DNA of 41,590 bases from positions 1-41,590 of the forward strand of contig JAQVGG010000011.1 of assembly GCA_028696815.1 (NCBI GenBank), in the 5' to 3' direction. A program made the position numbers and the translations under genes. Shown here piece after piece: positions 9,554 to 20,329 of this stretch. The stretch's first letter is position 1. Each line of letters starts with the position of its first letter. The notes under the pieces were generated by a model. The model saw only the letters and a list, made by a program, of their open reading frames with translations. It was not told the DNA's origin and did not search any database. The DNA is from Candidatus Altimarinota bacterium. Lineage in GTDB: Bacteria > Patescibacteriota > Gracilibacteria > BD1-5 > UBA6164.

Positions 9554-9763
9554 TTAAATTTTTTCTACATTAATGGAATATTTATTTAACTTATCAGAAA
9601 CAATTTCCATAGCATTTTGTAACCATTTAGTTTCTCATTCAAATTCCATTCTCTTTTTCAGTTTTATATAATGAGAGATTGCATTTGCAACTTTTGTACC
9701 TCATTTTGGTCCTTTCTTATTTACGGCATAATTTAATCTTCTAGGTCTTTTATTAGCAGGCAT
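9554..9763 (-). CDS. Small basic protein of 69 aa
   Basis: This 69-residue protein starts MPANKRPRRLNYAVNKKGPK and becomes helical and amphipathic (YIKLKKRMEFEGETKWLQ). At least three of its glycines are TGA. The N-terminal third is strongly basic and probably contacts nucleic acid or rRNA. It sits between tRNA-Ala and tuf in the same direction, a translation-gene setting. No known ribosomal protein was recognised. It is likely a real gene because reading TGA as Gly keeps it open to a TAA and the composition is protein-like. Confidence 0.6.
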
Positions 9764-9788
9764 CTTAACTCAATTACAAATTAAAAAC

Positions 9789-9851
9789 TACGAATTATCA
9801 AATAGTAAAATACAAATTACTATCTGTAATTCGTAATTGCGAATTGATAAT
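9789..9851. repeat. AT-rich inverted repeat with TACGAATTA words
   Basis: ATTATCAA (9794-9801) pairs with TTGATAAT (9844-9851), and the interior carries ACGAATTA and TAATTCGTAATTGCGAATT words. It is the same word family as in the spacers around rpmB. Confidence 0.5.
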
Positions 9852-9859
9852 TTAAATTT

Positions 9860-9936
9860 TGGTGGAGCCTAAGGGAGTCGAACCCTTGACCTCCTGCGTG
9901 CAAGGCAGGCGCTCTAGCCAACTGAGCTAAGGCCCC
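9860..9936 (-). tRNA. tRNA-Ala (anticodon UGC)
   Basis: The acceptor GGGGCCT pairs with AGGCTCC (one G-U), the discriminator is A, and CCA is encoded. The anticodon loop CTTGCAC gives UGC. The T-arm GGGTTCGACTCCC and the D-arm TAGCTCAGTTGGCTAGAGC are canonical; total 77 bases. A possible -10 (TATAAT at 9981-9986, minus strand) lies upstream. Confidence 0.97.
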
Positions 9937-10019
9937 AGATTTTTTGTAAACAAAAATGTAATTTTCGCCTCACCTAACTGATTATAGAAAATTATCATTA
10001 TATTTACATGCTTTTTTTA

Positions 10020-10096
10020 TGGCGGGAGTGACGGGGCTCGAACCCGCGACCTCGGCAGTGACAGTGCCGCGCTCTAGCCAACTGAGCTACACCCCC
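10020..10096 (-). tRNA. tRNA-Asp (anticodon GUC)
   Basis: The acceptor GGGGGTG pairs with CACTCCC (one G-U), the discriminator G is as expected for Asp, and CCA is encoded. The anticodon loop CTGTCAC gives GUC. The T-arm GGGTTCGAGCCCC is canonical; total 77 bases. Confidence 0.97.
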
Positions 10097-10160
10097 GCAT
10101 ATATTTATTTTTTTAAATGTATTAGGTAATATTACCTTACATATTAACAAAAGCGGACGA

Positions 10161-10189
10161 ATTATATAAAATTTTAAAAACAATGCAAA
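10161..10189 (-). promoter_or_regulatory. Promoter of tRNA-Asp
   Basis: Minus-strand TTTGCA (10184-10189) and TATAAT (10161-10166) are exactly 17 bases apart, about 65 bases before tRNA-Asp. A 14-base perfect palindrome AGGTAATATTACCT (10124-10137) lies between promoter and tRNA and could be an operator or leader hairpin. Confidence 0.65.
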
Positions 10190-10200
10190 TTTTTTTTTAT

Positions 10201-10243
10201 TTTTTTTATACAAGCCCTAAAAAAAGGGCTTGTATAAAAAAAA
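10201..10243. terminator. Strong terminator after the ligase-peptidase gene
   Basis: TTTTTTTATACAAGCCCT and AGGGCTTGTATAAAAAAA form an 18-bp stem around an A-rich loop. It directly follows the stop of the minus-strand fusion gene and insulates the tRNA promoter beyond it. Confidence 0.9.
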
Positions 10244-12640
10244 TTATAAGAAAAAAGGAACCTTAGAATCGTTAAAATTTATCTTTAAAAAGTATCAATC
10301 CTTTAACTCTGTTAAATCATCTATATTTATTTTTCCTAAATATAACTCTTTTAAATTTCATCAATTAGAAACAAAATGATCTACCTTTAAATATCAATTT
10401 ACATACACAACATCTTTCATAAAAATTCATTCTTCTGATATATTTTTTAATCATCTTTTTAATCTTGTAAGGTAATTAAACACCTTTTCTAAATCAGAGT
10501 CATAATAATCTATCATTTTATCAACAAGTTTTCTATAAGAGTGTTTTAAAGCATAGTTTACAAAATAGTATCTTTCAAATACTCAGTAGTATTTTTTATC
10601 TATCTCTCAAAGAAACCTATTTTGGTTAAAAATTGCTATTCATTCATCTATTTCAAGGTATCAATTAGTTCAATGTCAAAATATAGAATATGCTAAATTT
10701 TTTCAGTTAAGTCTTCTCAAATAATGTCACTCAATTTCGTGAGCTATAATAGCTCTCATCTCTTTTTTTCAAACCTGAGCATCTCCTCTAATAAGCAAGT
10801 TGTCTCACTTTAATACAAATCTTGCTGACCTATTTCATTTTTTTAGATGAATTTTTATATCGTATATATGATTAAATTTTCTTACGAAAGCTTTTATTTC
10901 TTCAAAAGTTAAAAATTCATCATCTTCTTTTATGTCACTTTTTTCAGATAAAAGATTATTTGTATACTCAAGATTTTCAGCATGTATATCTCAGTAAATT
11001 TTTCTAGAATAAAATGTTATATCTTTTGAAACTCAATTTTTAAATGCTTTAAGTAAAGCTATCTTGTATTTTATTTCATCTTTTTTTCTGCTATATATTC
11101 AAGATAATGGTATATCAGGAATCTCTATTTTTTCTATTTTTTCTTTAAGTGCATCTAAATCAATATTTAAGTCTTCGTATTTAAACTGTGGAACATATTC
11201 TCATCATGATTTTATAAACTTTTCTTTTTCTTCTAGTAAGTTTATAGGAGTAAAGTGTTTTAATATAATTAATTTTTTATCTATATTTATCAGTTCATTG
11301 TCTATTTTTATTAATTGTTCTGTATAGTTTTTTCTAATTGCTTCATTTTTTCACTTTATGAGATTTGTGACATCACTGTGAGGAAGTTCTCATTTTTTAT
11401 ATTTAAATGGATCTATCAAAAATCATTTTAATGCATTTAGTCAAAGTATGATATTAACACTTCACAATTCCTTAAATACAAATTTAACTTTTTTGAACTC
11501 TCATAATAATTCTATATCTAGCTTAATAGTTCATGATTCTATAGTATCATCACTAAGCTTTAAAACATTTTTTGCAAACTCTATATCCATAAAACTTTTT
11601 GAATCTATAAGCTTAACTTCAGCAAGATACTTATAAGTTTTTTCGTTATATTTTATTTTTAAGTATTCTTTTCATCATACTACCTTTTTTCAACTTATGC
11701 TTTTGATTTTTTCTTCTATATCTCATGAGAAAAGATCTTTTCATAATCTAACTCATTTTTCTACTGTATTTACATAAATTCACTCTACTCTTTCTAGTCT
11801 ATCTTTAAGTGGAGCGATATTTGCTACTTGTACTTCAAGTCAAGGTCTTATATTCATCTCAAGAAGCAAAGGTCAGTCATTTTTATCCAAAACTATATCA
11901 CAACCAAGATATCATACATTTGTTACTTGTTGTACTTTTACAACCAAAGTAAGTATTTTATCCCAATCAGGAATTTCTATTCACCTAACATCTCATATTC
12001 AAGGTATAGATTTTATTATTTTTCAACGTTTTGTAATATAAGTAAGCTTTCAAGTTCATATCTCAATTCAAACTCAACAAGCTCAAGCGTGTAAATTTGC
12101 TTTACCATGAGATTCTGCCGTTGGTACTCTAAGCATTGCCATAACTGGCACCATGTTAAATGTAATAACTCTTATATCAGGTAAACCAAATTTTCATAAT
12201 AATTCTATCTCTTCTCAAAGCTCGATCTTTTTCTCTATAACTACCTTATCCCTATGTCCACTTAATGAGTAAAATCAATCTAATATATCATAAAAATGCT
12301 CTTTTAAATCTTTTTGTGTGTATACCTTTTTAGTATTAGTTACAAAGTTTCACTTTAAGTCCTTTTCGATTATTATTATAATTCATTTACCTCAAAATCC
12401 CCCATTTGGCTTAATAACAAAAGGAGGAGTTAGTAAATCAAAAATCTCATCTTTTATGTCTTCATGTTTTTTAAATACAAACAAAGTTTCTGGAACAGCG
12501 ATTCATTTTGCTTTTAAAAACTCTTTTGTTTTTAGTTTTGAATCAGCTAAACGTTTTGCTACTTTTGTATTGTATTCTTTTATATAATCGAGATTTCTAG
12601 CGTTTTGTCAGAGTAATCAGTAAGATTTGAAAAAAAACAT
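10244..12640 (-). CDS. Fused RimK-like ATP-grasp ligase and MATCAP metallopeptidase
   Basis: One uninterrupted 798-residue frame, with TGA as Gly, joins two enzymes. Residues 1 to about 310 match the alpha-L-glutamate ligase-related ATP-grasp family: NARNLDYIKEYN, SKLKTKEFLKAKGIAVPETL, the ATP-binding FVIKPNGGFGGKGI, AMLRVPTAESHGKANLH and the metal-binding LLLEMNIRPG. From about residue 400 it matches the MATCAP/DUF1704 (QEGLA-motif) peptidase family, with HEIEGH (an HExxxH zinc motif near residue 630) and IDEGIAIF as the second zinc/EGLA-like site. In other bacteria relatives of the two halves occur as neighbouring genes. The likely chemistry is adding and removing amino acids at a peptide or protein end; the substrate is unknown. 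The gene starts 7 bases after ftsX in the same operon. No signal peptide is seen, so it is probably cytoplasmic. Confidence 0.85.
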
Positions 12641-12647
12641 AAGTAAT

Positions 12648-13556
12648 TTATTTTAAATATTTTCTTGAGGAAAAATATCAACTAAGTCCTCATATGAGGA
12701 TAAAAAGCAGTAATTCTAATGGAAGTATAATATTAGCGTTTTTCAGTAAAAAGTCTAGAGTATATGTTTCTCAAAATATAAATGAAACATTTTCAAGCAT
12801 TATACTAAAAATAGCAATACTAATAAAAAAAGAAATAATTGAGTAAATAGCTCATTGTAGACTAAATGGTCAATATATAAATACACGACTTCATCAAACT
12901 AATCTTGTTATATATATCTCGTCTTTGTAATAATATATAAAGTTTCCAATAATCGAGTATATTATTATTCAAATCGATACTAGAAATGTAGCTATAATAA
13001 CATAAAGTCATAATCAAAGTGTTTGAAGTACAGATATTACTTTGTTTATCCTTTCATATTGAGCTTTATATGTTGCTATCTGAGAGTTTTTATTTTCTCA
13101 AGTATCAGCTAAATCTTCTCAAAAAAGATAGAGTTTACTTTCAATTAAATAATTCAGATTGCTATATTCTCTTAAAGGTATACTTGAAATAATGATTGTA
13201 TTTGGTAGAGGATTTGATCTTTCAAGTATCTTTACCAGATTTTCATCTTGAGTCTTAATTTCTTCTAGTACCTGGTCTTTACTTTTATAATCAACTACTA
13301 AGTCTTTTGATAGTTTTTTTATACCATTTATCAAATCAATAACTCAGGCAGAATTTTTATCATACCCTTCTTCTAAATACAAAGAAATAGTCATCTTTGA
13401 GTTTATAGAATCTATAAGCTTAAAGCTCACATTGTGCATCACTAAAAGTATGTTTATAAAAAACATAAGCAGTGTTAAAACTAGTATAGAAGAAATACTT
13501 AAAAATTTATTTCTAAGTATATTTTTAACAGAGTATTTTAGTAGACGAATAAACAA
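12648..13556 (-). CDS. ftsX: FtsX-like cell division permease
   Basis: This 302-residue protein has the FtsX layout: a short cytoplasmic start, one membrane segment (about 19-42), an extracellular domain of about 130 residues with MTISLYLEEG and NPLPNTIIIS motifs, then three more membrane segments. RLVGGSRVFIYGPFSLQGAIY is the conserved FtsX loop. The start is TTG; the frame is closed a few codons upstream, so no longer version is possible. FtsX normally pairs with the ATPase FtsE to activate peptidoglycan hydrolases, but no ftsE is next to it. Instead the ligase-peptidase fusion follows 7 bases later, suggesting a linked role. Confidence 0.85.
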
Positions 13557-13676
13557 TTTTAAACTATTTAATTGTAAATTTTTATTTGAAATAGTTTATT
13601 TGATTTTTTATGTTTTGCAAATGAAAGTAAGTAATGGTTTGATGCATTATATATTCCAATTGTCAAGCTAAAATCT

Positions 13677-13706
13677 TTGACCTTATTTATTTTTATATGA
13701 TAAAAT
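13677..13706 (+). promoter_or_regulatory. Promoter of the 1166-aa protein gene
   Basis: TTGACC (13677-13682) and TAAAAT (13701-13706) are 18 bases apart. The predicted start lies about 25 bases before the ATG. Confidence 0.65.
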
Positions 13707-13737
13707 AATATGGAATTTAAAAATTAATTTAAATATT

Positions 13738-16700
13738 ATGGGATTTTTAACAGGAGTAAATAAAAATACTATTCAGGAGTTTATAGATCCAAACTATGGT
13801 AGAAAAGCCGAAACTTTTTCAGAAAAAGAAAGATGAGAAATGAAAGCATGGGCGGACAAAGAACTTGAAAAAGCTAAAAAGGATTTAGCAGATTTAAAAA
13901 GTGGTAAAAAAACTGAGATGGTAGGTCTTGAGGATTGGACTCCTCAAGCTATTAGAGCAAAAGAGAATTTTATAAGTCTACTTGAAGATTTTAATAGAAA
14001 ATATAAAGAAATTCAAGCTGAAGCTAAAGCAGATTTAGCTGAAGCAAAAAAAGAGCAAGAAGAAAAGCCAAAAAAGAAAGCTAAACCTTGGGTAGATCCT
14101 GATTTACAAAAACCTAAAAAATCTGAAAAACCAGAAGTAAAAAAAGAAGAAACTCTCACTCCTCAGAAACCAGAAACAAAAGTATCAAAAACAAAAGAGA
14201 CCCCAGAAGATATACTTAGTGAACAACAATATATGTTATGAGAACAATGGTGATCAGAAGAAATATGATTTTGAGATGAAGAAAATATGCAAAATTCTGA
14301 TACTAAAACACCTTCAGAAACAACTCCAACTTTTGAAACACCAACTACTCCTGAAACAACAGCCCCAAAAGTTGATAGTATAAATGGTGAGCTATGAACT
14401 ATCACTTCCTATGCAGAAACTCCATCTAGTACTACTATTTTATGAAATGGACCATCAAGCACCCCTTCAGAAATAATTTGAGAAAGAGAATGAATAGAAA
14501 ATGGTAGTTTAGTATTTAAAGAGCTACAAGAAAAAATATTGAGAGAAGCTAACAATCCAAAAGTTAAACTACTTACTGCCATTAGTAGTATATGGGTTGA
14601 TTGAGCAAAAAAGGCAGCTGAATCTCAAACTACTTTTTGGTATTTTGATGGAGAACAAAAAGCAATTAATCAAGCTATATCTGATATAACTACAAAACTA
14701 TGAGAATTAAATTCTGACATATTCAATAAAGATAAAGAGTTAACTCCAGAAGATATAAACAACTATATAAGTTCTATTTTTGCTATAATGGAAAAAATAG
14801 AAAAAGGTTGAGATAGCTTATTTGAAGATTGAGAAAATGTAATAGATAACCTGTGAGATATCAGAAAACTTTTTGATTGAGCAACAGAAGAAAATTATGA
14901 AGAAAGATTGGCTCAACTTTTACAACTAAGTGCTGGTTGATTTAGAGATTGAAATACTGAAAAATCAAAAGATATAGCAAAAAGTATAATCATGAATAAA
15001 TACTTTGTAGATATGAGTAATAAAATTGACTGGGTTGATGATTTTAGTTCTATGGATGATAATTTCTTTATGAGTATTACTTATGGTATAAGTCATGAAG
15101 ATTCTAAAGAAATGGTAGAAGATGTAAAAGCAACATATAAAGAAGTATATAATGAAACTGCAAAACATAGAGATGAACTAGAAAAAAGCTTTTTAGAACA
15201 AAATCCAAACTTTGATTGAAACCTGACTGAAACAATAAATAGGTTAATTAGCAAGTCAGCTACAATCCAATCACAAAAGATGGCAAAATATCTATTTGTA
15301 CAAGAAGCAATTGAATCTGATACATTTAATTGAGATAAGGACGCTATAGTTGATACTTTTAAAGAATTAGACGGTTGATGGCAAGATACAAAAGAGTTTT
15401 TAGCAGATAATTGAGTAGCTATTGCTATGTCTCTAATACCTTTATGAGCATGATTTGCAGCAGTGTGATTAGTGGCTAAATGAGCATCTTGGGCTTCAAG
15501 ATGAAAAACTGCTCTTGATTATTGATGGAAAGGACAAGCTTTGATAAATACATGAAAATGAGTAGTTTTTTATGAGTGAATGAATGCAATGAATACTGCA
15601 ATGTATGGTATGAGCCTGGAACAATTCTTAGAATGAGCAACTGATGGTAAAGAATTAGTTAAAAGTGCATTGTTTTTTAATGCAATGTGAATTGTAAGTA
15701 AATATGTAAGACCATGAGATAAATTTATAAGTGCTCAAAATGCTAAACTAATATGAGCTGAACTATGAGCATTTACTTGAATAGATTTAGCAACTGAATT
15801 TGCATTTGAATGAAAAATGTCAGTAGAACAATTTATGAACTCTGTACTTACTTGAGGTATAATGACTGTTCTTTCAAGAGGAGCTTGAAAAATTAGTCCA
15901 AGTATGAGAGGTAGATTTGAGGATAGCAAAACTAGAAGAGTAAGCGGTGAGAGATGAGAAGTTCATTGAACAGGACCATATGAATGACCCGCAACTTCTG
16001 TTGAATTTTTTAGAAATAAATTAACTTGAACTATTTACATAAAAAGACCTGATTGACAATTAAGATACCCTAATTGAAAAATAGCTAGAATAAAAGAAGA
16101 AAACTTACAAAAAATTGAGAGAACAGAAACTACTAATGTAAGAGAAGGGTGAAGAACTGAGACTGTTTCTGAAGGCGCAACTGTAACTTGAAAAATTAAA
16201 GAAACAGCTTCTTCCGCAATCGAAGCATTTAGAAAGTGGAGAGCTCAAACTCCTGAAAAACAATTTAAATCTATTTTTAGAGAAAAAATAAAATCTTGAG
16301 AAAAAATAACTTTTGAACAGTCTTGAAAAACAGTTACAATTGAAAAAGTAGAATGAAAATTTAGAAGAACTGTTCATTGAGAAGAAAAATCAGTAATTAT
16401 TTCTGAAAAAGAAGCATTATCAAGCATACCTAAAGAATATAAAAATGGAGCTATTCAAGAAAAAATGAAAGCTTATATTGATAGTATACCTCCAAGTAAA
16501 AAAGTAGAAGTAAAAATTGATGGTGAAACATATGTAATAAAACACAATAATTGAAAGTTAGAAATACAAAAACACTGAAGTAAGGAAGTAATTACCTGAA
16601 AAAAAGCTGAAGATTTTTTAAATTCTAAAGCTAGTGAAGTACTTAGAAATCCTGAAGTTAAAAGAAAACTTGAAGAAAACATAAGAACAACTATAGACAA

Positions 16701-17238
16701 AATAGATTTTAGAAAAATGTTTAGCAAAGAACAAATAAGGAAAATAGAGTTATCTCACTGAAAAGATATATGGAATAAAATTAAAGAAAGTGCAGCAACA
16801 AAATATACTAAACTAGTGCTTTTTTGAAGAACTAGCTGAAGCTTTTGAAGTAAGGAAAACCTAGTAACTTGAAGAGTTTTTCACTTTGAAAAACCAGGAG
16901 GTTTTTGAATAAAAAATGGTGAAATATTGCAACGGCCATTACTTATTGCAAAATATGCAATATTTAATTGAGTAATGTGATTAGGTTATAATTTTGCTAT
17001 GCAACAAGCATGAGAAAAAACAGCAAAAGATTTACCATGAGACGTGATGAATTTTATAGTATGGTGATGAATACTTTGAGCAGTAAGATTAGCTATCTTA
17101 GATAATATAAAACTTGATGCTTTTGATAATAAAACGCCATTAGAAAGCTTAGATGAAGTTATTATAGATTGAATAATCTATTCTGTAAATTGAGTTCACA
17201 ATATTTTTTCAGAAAATTCTGAAAAACCAAACAAATAA
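13738..17238 (+). CDS. Giant multi-domain membrane protein of unknown function (1166 aa)
   Basis: The frame is open for 1166 residues only when TGA is Gly, and nearly all its glycines are TGA. The first 160 residues are charged and helical (Lys/Glu/Ala-rich, likely coiled coil). A Pro/Thr/Glu-rich linker follows (about 160-225), then a helical region to about residue 555. Hydrophobic stretches include IAMSLIPLGAGFAAVGLVAK (about 565-585), a weaker set around 640-710, and two strong ones near the C terminus (about 1067-1090 and 1103-1125). The middle (about 740-1040) is very basic and Glu/Lys-rich. There is no signal peptide and no recognised catalytic motif. It has its own promoter and terminator. 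The adjacent 928-residue gene has a similar build. Possible roles (surface contact, secretion, phage-like tail protein) are speculation. Confidence 0.8.
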
Positions 17239-17263
17239 ACCAAAGCTTCGCTTTGGTTTTTTG
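17239..17263 (+). terminator. Terminator after the 1166-aa gene
   Basis: AACCAAAGC-TTC-GCTTTGGTT followed by a T-run forms a compact hairpin starting at the base after the stop codon. Its T-run overlaps the -35 of the next gene's promoter. Confidence 0.92.
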
Positions 17264-17289
17264 CTTTCTACAAACAAATATGATAAAAT
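17261..17289 (+). promoter_or_regulatory. Promoter of the 928-aa protein gene
   Basis: TTGCTT (17261-17266) and TAAAAT (17284-17289) are 17 bases apart. The -10 sits in the word ATATGATAAAATAA, almost identical to the word before the preceding giant gene. Confidence 0.6.
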
Positions 17290-17318
17290 AAAAGAAATAT
17301 TATTAATAATAAAAAGTT

Positions 17319-20105
17319 ATGGTTACCTCAAGTAGAGAAGTATTATCTTCAATTACAGAAAATGAAACATTTAAAGTAAGTGAGTTAGAAAGAAAATTTC
17401 ACATTTCTGTATCTCAAAAAGATATAGATTCTTATTGAGATATATTATTATCAAGAGAAGAAATACAAAAAATACAAGAATGAAAAAATACTGTTTCAGA
17501 ATTAGCAAGATTTAAACTTGATTCATTAAAATGAGGTTTAAAAAGATGAGTTGAACAAGTTGCTAGTGATTTACAAAGATCTATGTGAATAGAAAGACAA
17601 AAAATGCAAGAGTGAGCTGAAACAGCCGCTAGAGCCGATGAAACATTTGATAGTTTAATGGAATCTTGAAGAAAAGTTTGAGGAAAAACTTGAGAAGTAG
17701 TACAAGAGTGAGCTAGAAAACTTTCTGATGCCACTAAAAAAGCTGCTGAAACTTGATATGGGATTCAGCTTTGAGCTGCAATGAAAGATTTTGTGGAAAA
17801 AATAAAAAATTTTGATTTTTTATGAGCTATTTTTTCTTTTTTAAAGTGATTAGTTGGAATGTTTAGTTCTAGTGAAGTTTTAAGAAATGCTTGAGAAAAA
17901 GTGGAAGATGCATTAAAGCCAGAAGAGATAGAAAAAGCAAAACAGTATTTAAATACAGAATTAGATGTTATTTTAAAAAACTTTTCACCTGAAAAAAGAG
18001 AACAAATAAAAACATATATATCTGATCCTAAAAATGTTTCTGAAGAACAATTAAAAATTATTTTAAAAAAAGCACAAAACTGAGAATATATAAGTCTGAC
18101 TAATTTAAAAGATATAGTTCCTTGATTCAATGAATTTATAAAATCTAATTTTTGACCTGAAGAGATTGATGCTATGAGAAAAGAGATAGAAGAAAGAGCT
18201 ATAGAGGAAGTAAAAAGAGAAGTACAAGAGAAATATAATATAGAACTTACTGAATGAAAAATTAATGACTTAAAAGAGCTTGTAAGAAAATATCTTAGAT
18301 TATCTGATGATAATATTACAACTATTTTAGATGCTATAAACAAAAAAAACCTGAGAATAAAAGATTTATACTGAAGTATATTTGAAGCTTGATTAAATTG
18401 ACTATGATTTACCGCATGACTTATTATAAAAGGTATAGTTCCTATATCAGCATTTTGAATGGAGTTTATTGAAACTAGTTGAGAAATTATAAGCCTTACC
18501 TCTTCTTCTTTATGACTTAGTGAACATATAGATATAGAGACATTTCATAAAGGCTTTAGTGAAATGAGCCCAGAAGAAAAACATATATTGGTAGCTTTAG
18601 TATATAGAAAAGGTTGATTATTTCTTGGATTACTAGGTAGAGTATCTGAAACTCTAACAAGACTTGGTGTAGAAGCAATAACTAACACATCTGTAAAAAG
18701 TTGGAGATTATGAGCTAATGCGGCCTTCTGAAACTATAAACAACAAATAGAAGCTTTTGATAAGATATCTGTTGCAATGTCTCAAGCAGCACCAGAAGCG
18801 GAAGCATGAAAAAAAATAATCAATGAAGCTTTAGCTAACTTAAAACATGTTCAAACAAATTATAGAATACTTGATATAATTAGAGAGGCTGACTGAAATT
18901 TTGATAAGGCTAAAAAATTGTTTGAAAGTGCAAATCTTGAGCTTCCTAAGTGAGCTACAGATATGACAAGCTTAAAAACTGCACTAAATGATAGTTTTGA
19001 AAAAGGTTTTACTAAATGAAGCTGACAACAATTTAAAAGATTTAGTGTAAACAACTTCTGATTTTGACCAAGTTGAGAAATATATGAACTAAATAAAAAA
19101 TTTGAAAATATAGTAAAATACCAAAAACAAGTATTTCACTGAAGTACTCTAGGTAGGTTACTAGGTAAAACTAATGAGGTTTTAGATTCAGCTAAGATAT
19201 CAAGATTATGAGATAAAATAGTATTTCATTTTAACTCAGTTGATGAATTTAAAGATTTCTGACAAAAATTTAAATGACTTCTTCAAAAAACACCAGAATT
19301 AGCTTGAGCTATATTTGATAAGATGCCTATATTTATGGTAGCATGAATTGCTGCCAATTCTGATAAACCATTTTTTGAATCTATACAAAAAGAATTTCTA
19401 TACTTAATACCTATGATATGACCTTTCATGTTAATATGAGAATCAGGATTTAATTGGGAGAACTGATGGAAAATAGAAAACCCTATAGAAGCCGGTATAT
19501 GATGAGCTCTTATATGAATGGATACAGTCTTTTTAATGAAAGAATTATATAGAAATGGTTGACCTTGAATTTTAAGATATATGTGAAAACCATTATTTGA
19601 TTTATATGATATAGCTAGATGAACTTGAGAATGAATATATTCTTTATGAAAAGCTATAGCATCATTAGATAAAGCTTGATTTGAAGAAGTTTGAAAAAGA
19701 GCTGTAGAAATGACAAAATGATTAAAGTGAAAAGTCAAAGCTCTGGCTATAATTGCTATATGATGATATTTACTTGCAGAAACAGCTTTTGCTGAGGATA
19801 ACGAATTACAAGAATATTTAAAAAAAGATAACACCCTAGATTATGATAAAGTAAGACAACAAGCATGAGTTTTATCAGAGAACGAAAAAAATGAAGTAGT
19901 TAGATTTTTATTCTTAAGTGAAAACTGAGAAGAATTTACAAAAGATGTAGAATTTAAGTTTAAATGAAATAAAATAATTTGAATCATATCTAGTAATCCT
20001 AAAGTTCAAAATGAAAGCGTTATTGTTTCACCTTCTATTATTGAAAAACTATGATATTTATTTGATATAGAAGATATAAACTTTAAATATAATTGACAAT
20101 TATAA
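17319..20105 (+). CDS. Giant membrane protein of unknown function (928 aa)
   Basis: The frame encodes 928 residues, with most glycines as TGA. The first 150 residues are helical and carry repeated amphipathic patches of a kind seen in LEA-like or apolipoprotein-like helices (EGAETAARADETF, EGARKLSDATKKAAE). Hydrophobic segments occur near residues 168-185, 352-395, 432-450, 664-680, 694-712, 725-745 and 808-825, separated by long helical charged regions. A C-terminal 100-residue polar domain follows the last segment. No signal peptide and no enzyme motif were found. It shares with the preceding giant gene the direction, a similar promoter word, large size, multiple membrane segments and heavy TGA use, but I see no clear sequence repeat between them. 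The function is unknown. Confidence 0.8.
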
Positions 20106-20110
20106 ATCTT

Positions 20111-20221
20111 ATGAAAACCCGTATCAAATACAGAAACTTAAAACATATTAAGTCTGTTAACTTATGTTGCATAACAAAGATAAGTAAAAAAGAAAGACTT
20201 GCCAGATTAAAATGCTGGTAG
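20111..20221 (+). CDS. Possible 36-aa basic peptide
   Basis: A short frame starts 5 bases after the stop of the 928-residue gene and encodes MKTRIKYRNLKHIKSVNLCC and 16 further residues, ending in Trp and TAG. It is rich in Lys and Arg. Its stop overlaps a terminator-like hairpin, and it contains no TGA codon, so it gives no recoding support. It may be a small protein co-transcribed with the giant gene, or just the 3' untranslated region. Confidence 0.25.
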   Translation: MKTRIKYRNLKHIKSVNLCCITKISKKERLARLKCW

Positions 20222-20273
20222 TTTTTCTCATACAAAAAAAGCTAGTCCCGCTAAAGCGGGACTAGCTTTTTTT
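20199..20273. terminator. Tandem terminators between giant gene and queA
   Basis: A first weaker hairpin (GCCAG...CTGGT then TTTTT, 20199-20226) is followed by a very strong one. In the second, AAAAAAAGCTAGTCCCGC pairs with GCGGGACTAGCTTTTTTT around TAAA (20234-20273). The strong one can work in both directions. Confidence 0.9.
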
Positions 20274-20298
20274 GACTAAAATTTTTTAATCATATAAT
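20272..20298 (+). promoter_or_regulatory. Promoter of queA
   Basis: TTGACT (20272-20277) overlaps the end of the terminator T-run, and TATAAT (20293-20298) is 15 bases further. The ATG is about 25 bases downstream of the predicted start. Confidence 0.55.
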
Positions 20299-20329
20299 AC
20301 CATAAATTAATAATTTACTTTTACACAAA

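Noticed and set aside
10004-10213. Minus-strand 69-codon frame
   Set aside because: It covers tRNA-Asp, its promoter and the terminator; the peptide contains the translated tRNA and is not a gene.
13840-20105. A run of decayed pseudogene fragments broken by many stops
   Set aside because: All interruptions are TGA in one constant frame; TAA and TAG are absent until the ends, which is the pattern of intact code-25 genes.
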